Assembly: GCF_000242895.2 (NCBI RefSeq)
Contig: NC_021171.1
Location: forward strand, 4,560,001 to 4,624,000
Source: Bacillus sp. 1NLA3E
GTDB taxonomy: Bacteria; Bacillota; Bacilli; Bacillales; Cytobacillaceae
DNA: 64,000 nt
Direction: 5' to 3'
The notes beneath the pieces were generated by a model. It did no database searches. It was not told the origin of the DNA and saw only the letters and a list, made by a program, of their open reading frames with translations. Shown piece after piece: positions 25,751 through 34,646 of the stretch. The stretch's first letter is position 1. The number at the start of each line of letters is the position of its first letter. The position numbers and the translations under genes are program-made.

Positions 25751-26752
25751 TTATCCGAACCGTTTTGTAGGAATTTTATCAATATTATCTAACATGATGC
25801 CTGTTCCAATCGCCACACAATCCATTGGATTTTCGGCAACTAACACAGGTACCTTTAATTCTTCAGCTAGAAGCATATCGATACCGTGAAGAAGGGCCCC
25901 ACCGCCAGTTAGGATGACACCACGATCGATGATATCCGCAGATAATTCTGGTGGAGTACGTTCTAACACGCCTTTTGCAGCTTGAACGATGACGGCAACT
26001 GATTCACGAAGAGACTTTTCAATTTCTTCTGAATGAACGGTAATCGTTCTTGGCAGACCTGATACCATGTCACGACCGCGAATGTCCATTTCTTCGTGAC
26101 GTGAACCAGGAAATACTGTGGCAATATTAATTTTAATATTCTCAGCCGTTCTTTCACCGATTAATAACTTATATTCACGCTTAATGTAATTCAAAATTTC
26201 CATATCGAATTTATCGCCAGCCATTTTGATTGAAGACGAGGTAACAATGTCTCCCATTGAAAGAACCGCGATATCGGTCGTACCACCACCGACGTCAACG
26301 ACCATATTGCCGCTAGGTTGGAAAATATCCATTCCAGCACCAATTGCCGCAACTTTTGGTTCTTCTTCTAAATAGACTTTCTTACCGCCGCTTTTTTCAG
26401 CTGCTTCTTTAATAGCTTTTTGTTCAACACTTGTGATATTGGTTGGGCAACAAATTAAAATGCGTGGCTTAGATAAAAAGCCCTTCACATTTAATTTATT
26501 GATAAAATGCTTTAGCATTGCTTCTGTTACATCAAAATCAGCGATGACACCATCTTTTAAGGGACGAATGGCCACAATGTTTCCCGGAGTCCGGCCTACC
26601 ATTCTTCTTGCTTCTTCACCTACAGCTAACACTCTGTTGGTGTTTTTATCAATAGCTACTACAGATGGTTCGTTCAGTACAATTCCACGACCCTTAACGT
26701 GAATTAACACGTTTGCCGTTCCTAAATCGATTCCTATATCCCTAGAAAACAT
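25751..26752 (-). CDS. mbl: MreB-like actin homologue Mbl
   Basis: This 333-aa bacterial actin guides cell-wall synthesis along the side wall. Actin-fold phosphate motifs are present: DIGIDLGTANVLIHVKGRG near the N-terminus, DVGGGTTDIAVLS near residue 160 and ILTGGGALLHGID near 285. ATG 26752 has AAGGAGG upstream, whereas the longer frame includes that site. The order spoIIID-mbl is conserved in Bacillus. Confidence 0.95.
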   Translation of the reverse strand: MFSRDIGIDLGTANVLIHVKGRGIVLNEPSVVAIDKNTNRVLAVGEEARRMVGRTPGNIVAIRPLKDGVIADFDVTEAMLKHFINKLNVKGFLSKPRILICCPTNITSVEQKAIKEAAEKSGGKKVYLEEEPKVAAIGAGMDIFQPSGNMVVDVGGGTTDIAVLSMGDIVTSSSIKMAGDKFDMEILNYIKREYKLLIGERTAENIKINIATVFPGSRHEEMDIRGRDMVSGLPRTITVHSEEIEKSLRESVAVIVQAAKGVLERTPPELSADIIDRGVILTGGGALLHGIDMLLAEELKVPVLVAENPMDCVAIGTGIMLDNIDKIPTKRFG

Positions 26753-26967
26753 TACTTTCTTTCCTCCTTGAAACATTTGGCCAGTTTCAGCTTCTTAACA
26801 GTTGCTTCACTGCTGCCAGTTCGACGAGCCAAGTCTGTCCTAATTGTTTATTTTATCATATTCTCTGCAAAAAGAGACAAGGTATTTGTCAAAAATAGTA
26901 TTATTTTTGCGGAATAATGTCAAAATTACAAGAAAAGTTTGCCTTGACATATATTTGATCACCAAAA

Positions 26968-27008
26968 TAAACCAACCAGCATGATAATTTGCCTGGTTGG
27001 TTTATTAT
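26968..27008 (-). terminator. Terminator of spoIIID
   Basis: AAACCAACCAG and CTGGTTGGTTT form an 11-bp stem around a 13-nt loop 46 nt past the spoIIID stop. Minus-strand tail T content is moderate. Confidence 0.75.
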
Positions 27009-27053
27009 TTTATCAATTTCGGATGGGTAGTTTTACCAAAAATTTCAACCATA

Positions 27054-27326
27054 TTACTTGACTGTCTCTTCCTCCAATTCTTCTTTTCTGTATTTTAGTT
27101 TGGTTGCCTCGCCGCCGCGAAGATGACGGATTGATTTATGATAATCTAAAATTTCCTTCACTTCATTTGCCAGATCGGGGTTGATTTCCGGAAGTCTTTC
27201 CGTTAGGTCTTTATGGACTGTACTTTTGGATACGCCAAACTCTTTCGCAATGACGCGAACAGTTTTTCTCGTCTCCACGATATACTTTCCAATCTTGATG
27301 GTCCTCTCTTTGATGTAATCGTGCAC
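27054..27326 (-). CDS. spoIIID: Sporulation transcription factor SpoIIID
   Basis: This 90-aa DNA-binding protein switches mother-cell gene expression after SigE. The helix-turn-helix lies in TVRVIAKEFGVSKSTVHKDL and a basic C-terminal helix (RGGEATKLKYRKEE) follows, as in the family. It starts at GTG with GGGAGGG upstream. Upstream, the usual sporulation neighbours are replaced by the 27.4-49 kb accessory block. Confidence 0.97.
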   Translation of the reverse strand: MHDYIKERTIKIGKYIVETRKTVRVIAKEFGVSKSTVHKDLTERLPEINPDLANEVKEILDYHKSIRHLRGGEATKLKYRKEELEEETVK

Positions 27327-28791
27327 ACCACTCGCCCTCCCTAAATTGAAAGTGAGAAGCGTGAAATGAGATCCGCTTTTCGCATAGTTCTAATGCTGTC
27401 ATTCCGCATGTGATGCTAACTGTATTAATCATGGATTGTTTACCTATTTAACTTTATGCGGCAGAAAGCGTCTACTTTCTGAAATTACGAAATATGATCA
27501 AGTCCTCAACTAAAACGGCTGTCTGCAAACGACTCCTCACCTCGAACACTTCCTTTGTTAGGTTTGTAACAGTTTATTATGGCGGGGACGGGATTATGCA
27601 CAAAAAACACAAACAGGACAGGTATAACGGAGATTTTTTTGAAAATTCAGCAAAAGATACTTAGGTTTATGCAGGGTGTGTGTCGGTTTTTGTCGATTTC
27701 TCGATATGTACTACTTTTTCTTTGACATAGGATTGAACAAGTTCAAAAGGGAGATTTGGATATACCCATATATAGAGATAATCGAGCACACCTATCGAGC
27801 GAATCAGTGAATCATTCCATCAGTGATGTAGTTTCAAAGATTAGGATTATGCTCTAATTGTTATTCCTTCGATAAAAAATGGGTAAAAGAGGGGATTAAA
27901 ATATTCCAGGGCAAAGGTTGATTTTTTGTTATAAAAAAATCCTCTTCCTATAAATCCAGAAGAAGGTATTCCAGCAAATAACCAAGAGGTACCTTCTTCT
28001 TAACTTCCCCATTGGAACCGATTTTCAATGACTACTTCAGGTAGAGATATAGCTTCCTTTACTCCTACCCTCACCTTTACTGATTATGCTTGATCTTGTT
28101 TCTTGAAATCCCAATGTAACGTCTTTCAATTACAAAATGGAAAGCTTCTTAACTTGGCGGAACAACCAATTTTCCCACTAAGAGCCTTTTTTGTGTTAAT
28201 AATTAATCAAGTTACAATTGTGAATTTTTCCTTTTGGACTATTTGTGAACAAACATTATGATTTATAGACATTAGTTCATTAAATCCATAAAATCTTAAC
28301 TATAGTAAAATGAATATCTTTCAGCTTCAATATTTTATTTTTAGCTTAAAGGCAGAATTATACTCATTCAGCTATCGATTTGATGGTCACTCAACTGAGT
28401 TTAATTCATTCAATAGACTAACTAGAAAAAGATCTGAACGTATCTTTATTCCCCAGACAGGATCATAACATTAAAATCAACCAATACGGACGTCCCTTTA
28501 TGACAAGGTAAGTCCTATCCTCGCAAATTTGGAAAAAGTGATATATGAAATGGAATGATGGTAAATCCTTGGAAGGGTATTATTAATATTCCTTATTGCA
28601 TTCTATCGGATCAGATTTTATCCCTAAAACGATTAGTACATTTTATAAATGGAGAAACATAACAGAGTTAACTTTATCTTGAATAAAGACAACAAATAGC
28701 ACAAGGGAAACATAAAACATCCAACCAAAACTTCAGCAGAGTTTCAACATTATTGTCAACATATATAAATGACATTAAGGAGATACTTTAG
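27327..28791. other. 1.46-kb gene-free stretch at the left edge of the accessory block
   Basis: No gene can be supported here. It holds the promoter area of spoIIID and an inverted repeat at about 27956-28001 (AGAAGAAGGTA...TACCTTCTTCT). The long AT-rich tract up to the activator gene may be decayed coding DNA. This is where synteny with the Bacillus sporulation region is broken. Confidence 0.6.
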
Positions 28792-30267
28792 ATGACTAGA
28801 ACCAATCCCTCAAAATCTCTATTCGAATCCGAAACAAGCTTTAAAAATATAGATGCCGAATTTAAATTGATTATTAATTCCTTAGATTGTTTTGAAGACT
28901 GTTATTTTTCAATGGTTGACGCCACAGGTAAAATTGTTTTCATATCAAAAGGTTTTGAAGATATAGATGGCTACAAAATTAACGATATATTAGGAAAAAA
29001 TGTATTGGATGTTTACAAACTTGGTAAAGAAAATAGTGTACATGTCAAAGCAATAAATGAAAAAAAGGTATTAAAAAATACTATTTTAAGATATACTTCA
29101 GCGAATGGTCACCCCATTGAGTTCCTAATGGATATATATCCGGTTTTTTCGAAGGGAGAGGTAATCGGTTCATTTGCTATAAGTCGAGACACGAGCAAAA
29201 TAGAAGCGCTTACCGACAAAGTAATTCAACTTCAAAAAGCGCTTTATAATCAACTACAGAAAATGAGTAATAATGGAACCCAATTTTGTTTTGATGACAT
29301 CCTAGGTTCTGGAGAATGCATGAAAAGCGTAATGAATACTGCGAAAAGAATGGCCCGCTCGGAATCACGGATTATGATTCTTGGAGAAACTGGAACAGGT
29401 AAAGAGCTATTTGCTCAGAGTATCCATAACGATAGTTCAAGAGCTAAAGAGCCTTTTATCGCGGTTAACTGTTCAGCCATTCCAGATACTTTATTAGAAA
29501 GCATCCTGTTTGGGACAAATAAGGGTGCATTTACTGGAGCTGAGAATAAAGTCGGGTTGTTCGAAGAAGCCAAAAACGGCACACTTTTTTTGGACGAACT
29601 GAATTCTATGAGTATCGTACTCCAGTCCAAACTATTGAGAGCATTGGAAACAAATCGCATCCGTAGAGTGGGAGGTAACAAAGAAATCCCTGTCAATCCG
29701 CGAATTATCAGTGCTATGAATATTGATCCCAAAGAAGCCATTGAAACGGAAAAACTAAGAAGTGACTTTTATTACAGACTCGCTGTGGTTACTTTAGAAT
29801 GTCCACCTTTACGAAGCAGAAAAGAAGACATAATTACCTTATCCTGGAATTACATTAATAGATATAATAAGATTCTGGGGAGGAAAATTGACGAGATATC
29901 CGTAGAGGTTATTCAAATAATGAAAAACTATGACTGGCCTGGGAATGTTCGCGAATTAAGTCATTGTATCGAGCATGCGATGAATATGGTTGATCCTACT
30001 GACAAATCCCTGCAAGTGCAGCATTTGCCCCCGTTCCTTCAGGACAAAACCCTCGTGAATAATACATTACCGATTATCGTGCCAAAAATTAGCGATTATA
30101 AACAAGTAATGGTGCAAGTTGAAACAGATATATTGACCCAAGCACTAAAAAGAAATAACTGTAATATTAACCAAACTGCCAAGGAATTAAATTTGTCCAG
30201 GCAATGTTTATATTATAAGCTGAAACGATTAGATATCGACATTCTGCATGAAATTCATATGGAATAA
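28792..30267 (+). CDS. RocR-like sigma-54-dependent activator (PAS-AAA+-Fis)
   Basis: The 491-aa enhancer-binding protein has a PAS-type sensor (residues about 30-135) and an AAA+ domain (about 168-400). Walker A is GETGTGKE (198-205), the sigma-54 contact loop is GAFTGA (245-250) and Walker B is GTLFLDE (263-269). A Fis-type helix-turn-helix (NINQTAKELNLSRQCLYYKL) ends the protein. It resembles RocR in layout. ATG has AAGGAGAT upstream. It is the only such activator in the window and the obvious candidate to bind the paired palindromes before caiA and the MFS gene. The PAS ligand may be the cai substrate or product (inference). Confidence 0.92.
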   Translation: MTRTNPSKSLFESETSFKNIDAEFKLIINSLDCFEDCYFSMVDATGKIVFISKGFEDIDGYKINDILGKNVLDVYKLGKENSVHVKAINEKKVLKNTILRYTSANGHPIEFLMDIYPVFSKGEVIGSFAISRDTSKIEALTDKVIQLQKALYNQLQKMSNNGTQFCFDDILGSGECMKSVMNTAKRMARSESRIMILGETGTGKELFAQSIHNDSSRAKEPFIAVNCSAIPDTLLESILFGTNKGAFTGAENKVGLFEEAKNGTLFLDELNSMSIVLQSKLLRALETNRIRRVGGNKEIPVNPRIISAMNIDPKEAIETEKLRSDFYYRLAVVTLECPPLRSRKEDIITLSWNYINRYNKILGRKIDEISVEVIQIMKNYDWPGNVRELSHCIEHAMNMVDPTDKSLQVQHLPPFLQDKTLVNNTLPIIVPKISDYKQVMVQVETDILTQALKRNNCNINQTAKELNLSRQCLYYKLKRLDIDILHEIHME

Positions 30268-30334
30268 TAATCAGGTATTATATTTGAAATGAGCAATAAT
30301 GAGCATAACCTTCAAACTCCATTTTAGTTAAAAC

Positions 30335-30377
30335 AATAGAAAAGCAAAGTCATATTATGTGACTTTGCTTTTCTATT
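30335..30377. terminator. Bidirectional terminator between activator and yebE-like genes
   Basis: A perfect 18-bp stem (AATAGAAAAGCAAAGTCA / TGACTTTGCTTTTCTATT) has a 7-nt loop and T-rich tails in both directions. The two genes converge on it. Confidence 0.9.
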
Positions 30378-30382
30378 TAAGC

Positions 30383-30883
30383 TTATTTAAAAATATAACC
30401 GCCTTTAAATCTTTTTGGTTCATATGAAACGATAAAAGCATTAGTCTCAAATCTTTCTACAGTTGCTATTAACTCTCTTTCTCTATTTCTCTTTGTTAAT
30501 ATCTCCATTCTATACCGATCACTGTCCATTCCCTCACCGGTATATAATGTAACACCAAATCCATTTTCTCGTAACGTACGAACCAATTCGCTATTTTTCA
30601 TTGGTGTGTTCACGGTAACAATAATATAACCAAGGGCTAATTTCTGTTCCAATCTTGTTCCTAAAATAATCCCTATACCAAATCCTATTGAGTACACGAT
30701 CATAGAAGTGAAACTTTTATCCCCGTTGAAAATCAGCGAAAGGCCAAATACATAAATTAATGTTTCAATAATCCCCATTATCGCAGCAAGAACCGTAATA
30801 TTTTTTACAAGAAACAATGTTCTTAGTGTATATATAGGTACATATATAAGCTGTAAAACGATAATCAATATGATATTTAACAT
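30383..30883 (-). CDS. UPF0316/DUF2179 membrane protein (YebE-like)
   Basis: The 166-aa protein has three N-terminal membrane helices (residues about 1-75), including the IYTLRTLFLVKN motif. A soluble DUF2179-like domain with GYIIVTVN and FGVTLYTGEGMDSDRYRM follows. This is the UPF0316 family, of unknown function. The start is ATG with GAGAGGTG upstream. No link to the neighbouring cai genes is visible. Confidence 0.8.
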   Translation of the reverse strand: MLNIILIIVLQLIYVPIYTLRTLFLVKNITVLAAIMGIIETLIYVFGLSLIFNGDKSFTSMIVYSIGFGIGIILGTRLEQKLALGYIIVTVNTPMKNSELVRTLRENGFGVTLYTGEGMDSDRYRMEILTKRNRERELIATVERFETNAFIVSYEPKRFKGGYIFK

Positions 30884-31004
30884 AAATTAACACCTCTCAG
30901 TGAACACCTTATGAGGATTGATTTCATATGGGCTTGTGCTAAGCTATTTACTTTTTTAAATTATGAGGGATCAGGACTAACAAAAGTCAAACCACCTGCC
31001 CCCC

Positions 31005-31931
31005 CTAGAGGTTTCGATTACTTTTGAATATATTTTTAGTTCTTTCTCTGGTGGGGAAATCCTCACTTAGGTCTGAATAGCCGATAAGAATGACGGCAGC
31101 TATTATCAATGTACATCCCAGTAATGTATACCTGTTTATTGATTCATATAAAACGATGATACCTGCCCCCAGGCTGACCACCGGCTCCAGGGTACTAAGT
31201 ATGGAAGCATTTGCCGAGCCGATGCTTTGTACACCTTTTATGAAGAAAATCAGCGCCAAGGCGGTACAGAAAAAGCTTACCAAACCCGTATAGTACAAAC
31301 CTTCCAACGTAACAGCCATCGGCCAATTCCCCCAAGCTACAAGCAGTATCAGTGAAGTGATGGATGCTATCAAGCAAGCATAAAAAGCAAGCACCAGGCT
31401 GTTCATCTTTTTCAGCTGAGGATGATTAATTGATAGCACATAAATGGCAAAAAATACGGCTGAACTTATAGCTAGGCCAACTCCCCAGAGAGAAAAACTG
31501 CTCCCCCCTAGACCAGCCATCAGGTAAATGCCTCCCAGAGATGTCAGAAGAGCTATCCATTTATAAAACTGCAGTCTTTCATGATATATGAAATAAGATA
31601 ACAGCATGACCAGTACGGGAAATAGGAAATGAAGCGAAGTAGCCACGCCGGCACTAACATATTTATAAGATAAATACAAAGTTACAATTGTGGCTGTATA
31701 ACCTAGCGTACTCGATAATAACAACGGAATTAGCTGCTGCTTCTCGACATGAAAATCAATCTTGCGGTAGCGTATGAATATTCCGAGCATAGCAACAGCC
31801 ATACCTGAACGCAAGAAGGTAACATCGAAGGCAGTGAGTCCTGTTGTATAGGCTAGTTTGACCCATATCGGCATAATACCAAAAAAAGAAGCGGAAACAA
31901 TTATAAAAATAATTCCTCGAAGCTTGTGCAT
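31005..31931 (-). CDS. EamA/DMT family transporter
   Basis: The 308-aa protein has ten predicted membrane helices in two EamA repeats (first near FIIVSASFFGIMPIWVKLAY, second near SLWGVGLAISSAVFFAIYVL). ATG 31931 is preferred, since CGGAGGA lies upstream and helix 1 follows at once; the longer frame adds an unlike extension. DMT carriers export or import small metabolites. It lies 171 bp beyond the MFS gene on the same strand but is not clearly in its operon. Confidence 0.85.
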   Translation of the reverse strand: MHKLRGIIFIIVSASFFGIMPIWVKLAYTTGLTAFDVTFLRSGMAVAMLGIFIRYRKIDFHVEKQQLIPLLLSSTLGYTATIVTLYLSYKYVSAGVATSLHFLFPVLVMLLSYFIYHERLQFYKWIALLTSLGGIYLMAGLGGSSFSLWGVGLAISSAVFFAIYVLSINHPQLKKMNSLVLAFYACLIASITSLILLVAWGNWPMAVTLEGLYYTGLVSFFCTALALIFFIKGVQSIGSANASILSTLEPVVSLGAGIIVLYESINRYTLLGCTLIIAAVILIGYSDLSEDFPTRERTKNIFKSNRNL

Positions 31932-32102
31932 TAGTTGTATCCTCCGATAGCGGGACAAGGTATAGGCCACTGGAATTGAGCTACAGTTAAGCCTGCATAT
32001 ATATAACCTTATCACTTTTATATATCGCAACTCTTTCTAAATTCCAATACTAAACAGCAACATACTGCTTATGGCATGCTGCTGTTTGATATGAGATGTT
32101 CT

Positions 32103-33422
32103 TTAATGTTTATAATCCACCGAACTTGATTCAGCTAACGTTAATCCTTTTGTTTCAGGAGCCATAGCGATTGACACACCCAGTCCAAGAACTGAGATTG
32201 CAAAGCCAACAAGCAGTGTTGGTCCAATTCCGTAAGCATTCATAAAAATGGGTAATGCGTAGGTAGATAAAACGGTCCCGATTCGGCTAAAAGCCATAGC
32301 TGCACCCACTGCCGAAGCCCGAATCTCAGTTGGAAAAAGTTCATTTGGATAAAGCCATTGCAAAATGCCAGGGCCACCAGAAAAGAAGGCATATGTTCCA
32401 AAAGCAATAACCACAATCCATATATTGGCATTTGGAAAAAATCCCAAAACAGCTAATGCAATACTCATGATTGTAAAGCTCCCAATAAGCAAAGGACGAC
32501 GGCCAATAGAATTCAACCAAAACATTGCAGGAACACAGCCGATTAAAAAGAACATACTAATGATGATATCACCTAAAATAGCTTGCTTTCCTGCCCCAAA
32601 GCCAAATGCACTCATTATCTGAGGACCAAATGTATATAAACCAAACATAGGCACCACCTGACATGCCCATATGGTACCAACAAATATCATTCTTCTGAAA
32701 TATCCTTTTTCAAATATCTTGCTATAACGTGTTTCCTTGACTTCTTCCGGTTCTAATTCCACATCGGCACCAAATAACCGTAGTACAACTGCACGGGCCT
32801 CCTCAACGCGCCCTTTTTGTGCCAGCCATCGGGGTGATTCCGGAGTTCCCCACCGTCCAATTAGAAGGATCACACAAGGTATAAAAGCGCTACCTAGCAT
32901 CCACCGCCAGCCACCATCTACATCGGACAAATAATATCCCACAATATCCGCTGCGGTTGCTCCTAAATACCATACGGCTGCAATAAACCCTATAGAAAGT
33001 GCCCTGTACTTTCGTGGTGTAAATTCCGCTACCAGAGAAGTTGCAATCGGGTAGTCCGCCCCAATAACAATTCCTATTAAAAACCTCATGACAACAAGCT
33101 GTATTGGAGAAGAAATAAACATAGTCCCAATGGAAATGATTGCAATTGCAATGATATCAACGGTAAACATCAACTGGCGCCCCACTAGATCAGTTACATA
33201 TCCAAATAGAGCAGTGCCTATAAAAATCCCTGCCAATGCAGCAGCTCCAACCAATGCACTCCAGTGTGCATCCAAATTCAGTTGAGGCCTCAATTGTGCA
33301 AGAGCGACACCTATTATTACCAGGACATAGCCATCCAAGAATGGACCGCCACTGGCAAAAAGGGTCATTTTCTTAAGAAAAGGTGTAAATTCAAAATCAT
33401 CGAGCGTTTTTTTTGATTGCAT
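32103..33422 (-). CDS. MFS transporter of the sugar-porter/organic-cation type
   Basis: The 439-aa protein has 12 predicted helices, the loop 2-3 motif GYVTDLVGRQ, the mid-protein PESPRWLAQKGR motif and a C-terminal PETKGLTLAE. These signatures are shared by sugar porters and the SLC22-like organic ion carriers. ATG 33422 has AAGGGAG upstream. It lies 307 bp beyond the hydratase gene at the end of the cai-fix run. A role in uptake of the cai substrate (carnitine, crotonobetaine or a relative) is inferred from position, given that no BCCT carrier is present. Confidence 0.85.
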   Translation of the reverse strand: MQSKKTLDDFEFTPFLKKMTLFASGGPFLDGYVLVIIGVALAQLRPQLNLDAHWSALVGAAALAGIFIGTALFGYVTDLVGRQLMFTVDIIAIAIISIGTMFISSPIQLVVMRFLIGIVIGADYPIATSLVAEFTPRKYRALSIGFIAAVWYLGATAADIVGYYLSDVDGGWRWMLGSAFIPCVILLIGRWGTPESPRWLAQKGRVEEARAVVLRLFGADVELEPEEVKETRYSKIFEKGYFRRMIFVGTIWACQVVPMFGLYTFGPQIMSAFGFGAGKQAILGDIIISMFFLIGCVPAMFWLNSIGRRPLLIGSFTIMSIALAVLGFFPNANIWIVVIAFGTYAFFSGGPGILQWLYPNELFPTEIRASAVGAAMAFSRIGTVLSTYALPIFMNAYGIGPTLLVGFAISVLGLGVSIAMAPETKGLTLAESSSVDYKH

Positions 33423-33549
33423 ACTTTTTACTCCCTTTTTGGTAAACAATCGTTAATCACTATCATGTACAATCTTGGTATTAACACTTAAGCTACTTTT
33501 TTTAACAGTCTGACCTAGGGAAGTCGCAATTCCGCCGATACGATGTTGT

Positions 33550-33638
33550 AAAAATAGAAGCCAAGCGAAGCACCTGTTTCAGTATTTCTGATGATTTTTC
33601 CTATTTCCATTACGTTATCAAGGCTTCGCTTCTGCTTC
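33550..33638 (-). terminator. Possible terminator after the hydratase gene
   Basis: GAAGCCAAGCGAAGC near 33557 and GCTTCGCTTCTGCTTC near 33623 can pair across about 50 nt, with CTATTTTTAC after the stem on the minus strand. It would close the cai-fix transcript before the MFS gene. The loop is long, so this is tentative. Confidence 0.45.
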
Positions 33639-33729
33639 ATTTCAATATTCTATCGGATTACCAACCCGTTCTTTCGTACTGACGATTCTTCTTATATAGT
33701 TAGTATAGCAATAGATTAATGATGAAATA

Positions 33730-34581
33730 TTATTTCCATTCAATAATGCCAAAGTTTAGATAAGGCTTCGCTTGTGTATACGCATCTATAACCCTAAAGT
33801 GAACCTTATTTTCTCCCATTATCCACATTTGAGTCTTAATGGTTGCCCCTGGAAGGAGTGAAGCCGTAATACGAGTTTTGAAACGTGTCAATCGCTCTGG
33901 TTCTCCGGGAATAAATGTTTTAACAAAATGACGGCAAGCCACTCCTGCAAAACTCACAGCATGAAGAATTGGCTTCATTTGGCCATTTTCTTTGGCATAA
34001 TCCCAATCAATGTGTTGAGGGTGATAATCCCCTGACAATCTGTAAATGAGCGCCTGATTCTCAGGAATCCGCTCCTCAATCTCATAATCTGGTTCTCTAT
34101 CCGGAATTTCCACGATATCTTTCGGCGGTTTCGGACCACCAAACCCGCCGTCATAGATCAAACAATCCCAGCTTTCGTTGGTAAATATTTTGGCACCTGT
34201 TTCATCATAGGTTTCTCCTATATGTTGTGCTAACAAACCTTTATCGGGCCCACGATCATATAGCCCATTAAGTAGTACGTGTGTACTTAATTTACCCGAC
34301 AATTTCGTCATTGGCTGGTGAAATTGTAAATCGAATCCCCAATGAAGTGACCCTGCATAATTATAGCCATAATCAATGGTTTTCGTGACTTCACTGTCCA
34401 CAATCGGCATCGCTGCAAACATAGGGAGAATTTTTAAATCCTTTTCGTAAACATATTCCAAATCAGTTTTGCCATCGACGCCAGCACCGCAGCCAAGCGC
34501 AAAAAGAATCAAATCTTTGAAATCGTATTCACGTTCAAAAGGTCCAAATGTTTGCCCAACCATTTCCGTTTTTATTGCCAT
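33730..34581 (-). CDS. MaoC / hydratase-2-type enoyl-CoA hydratase
   Basis: The 283-aa protein matches the double hot-dog (R)-specific enoyl-CoA hydratase of peroxisomal multifunctional enzyme 2. Its hallmark is YRLSGDYHPQHIDWDYA (residues 180-196), with catalytic Asp185 and His190, followed by KPILHAVSFAGVACRH. Length fits the two-domain form. It is the last gene of the run, 65 nt after caiC, which is the place CaiD (a crotonase-fold hydratase) holds in enterobacteria. I infer that it hydrates an enoyl-CoA intermediate (crotonobetainyl-CoA to carnityl-CoA or a relative). The start is ATG with GAGAGGATG upstream. Confidence 0.85.
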   Translation of the reverse strand: MAIKTEMVGQTFGPFEREYDFKDLILFALGCGAGVDGKTDLEYVYEKDLKILPMFAAMPIVDSEVTKTIDYGYNYAGSLHWGFDLQFHQPMTKLSGKLSTHVLLNGLYDRGPDKGLLAQHIGETYDETGAKIFTNESWDCLIYDGGFGGPKPPKDIVEIPDREPDYEIEERIPENQALIYRLSGDYHPQHIDWDYAKENGQMKPILHAVSFAGVACRHFVKTFIPGEPERLTRFKTRITASLLPGATIKTQMWIMGENKVHFRVIDAYTQAKPYLNFGIIEWK

Positions 34582-34646
34582 TTTTAATCATCCTCTCTTC
34601 TCTTCTTAAAAATGTTATCTGTAAAATCCATAGCAAAATCTGTTTT

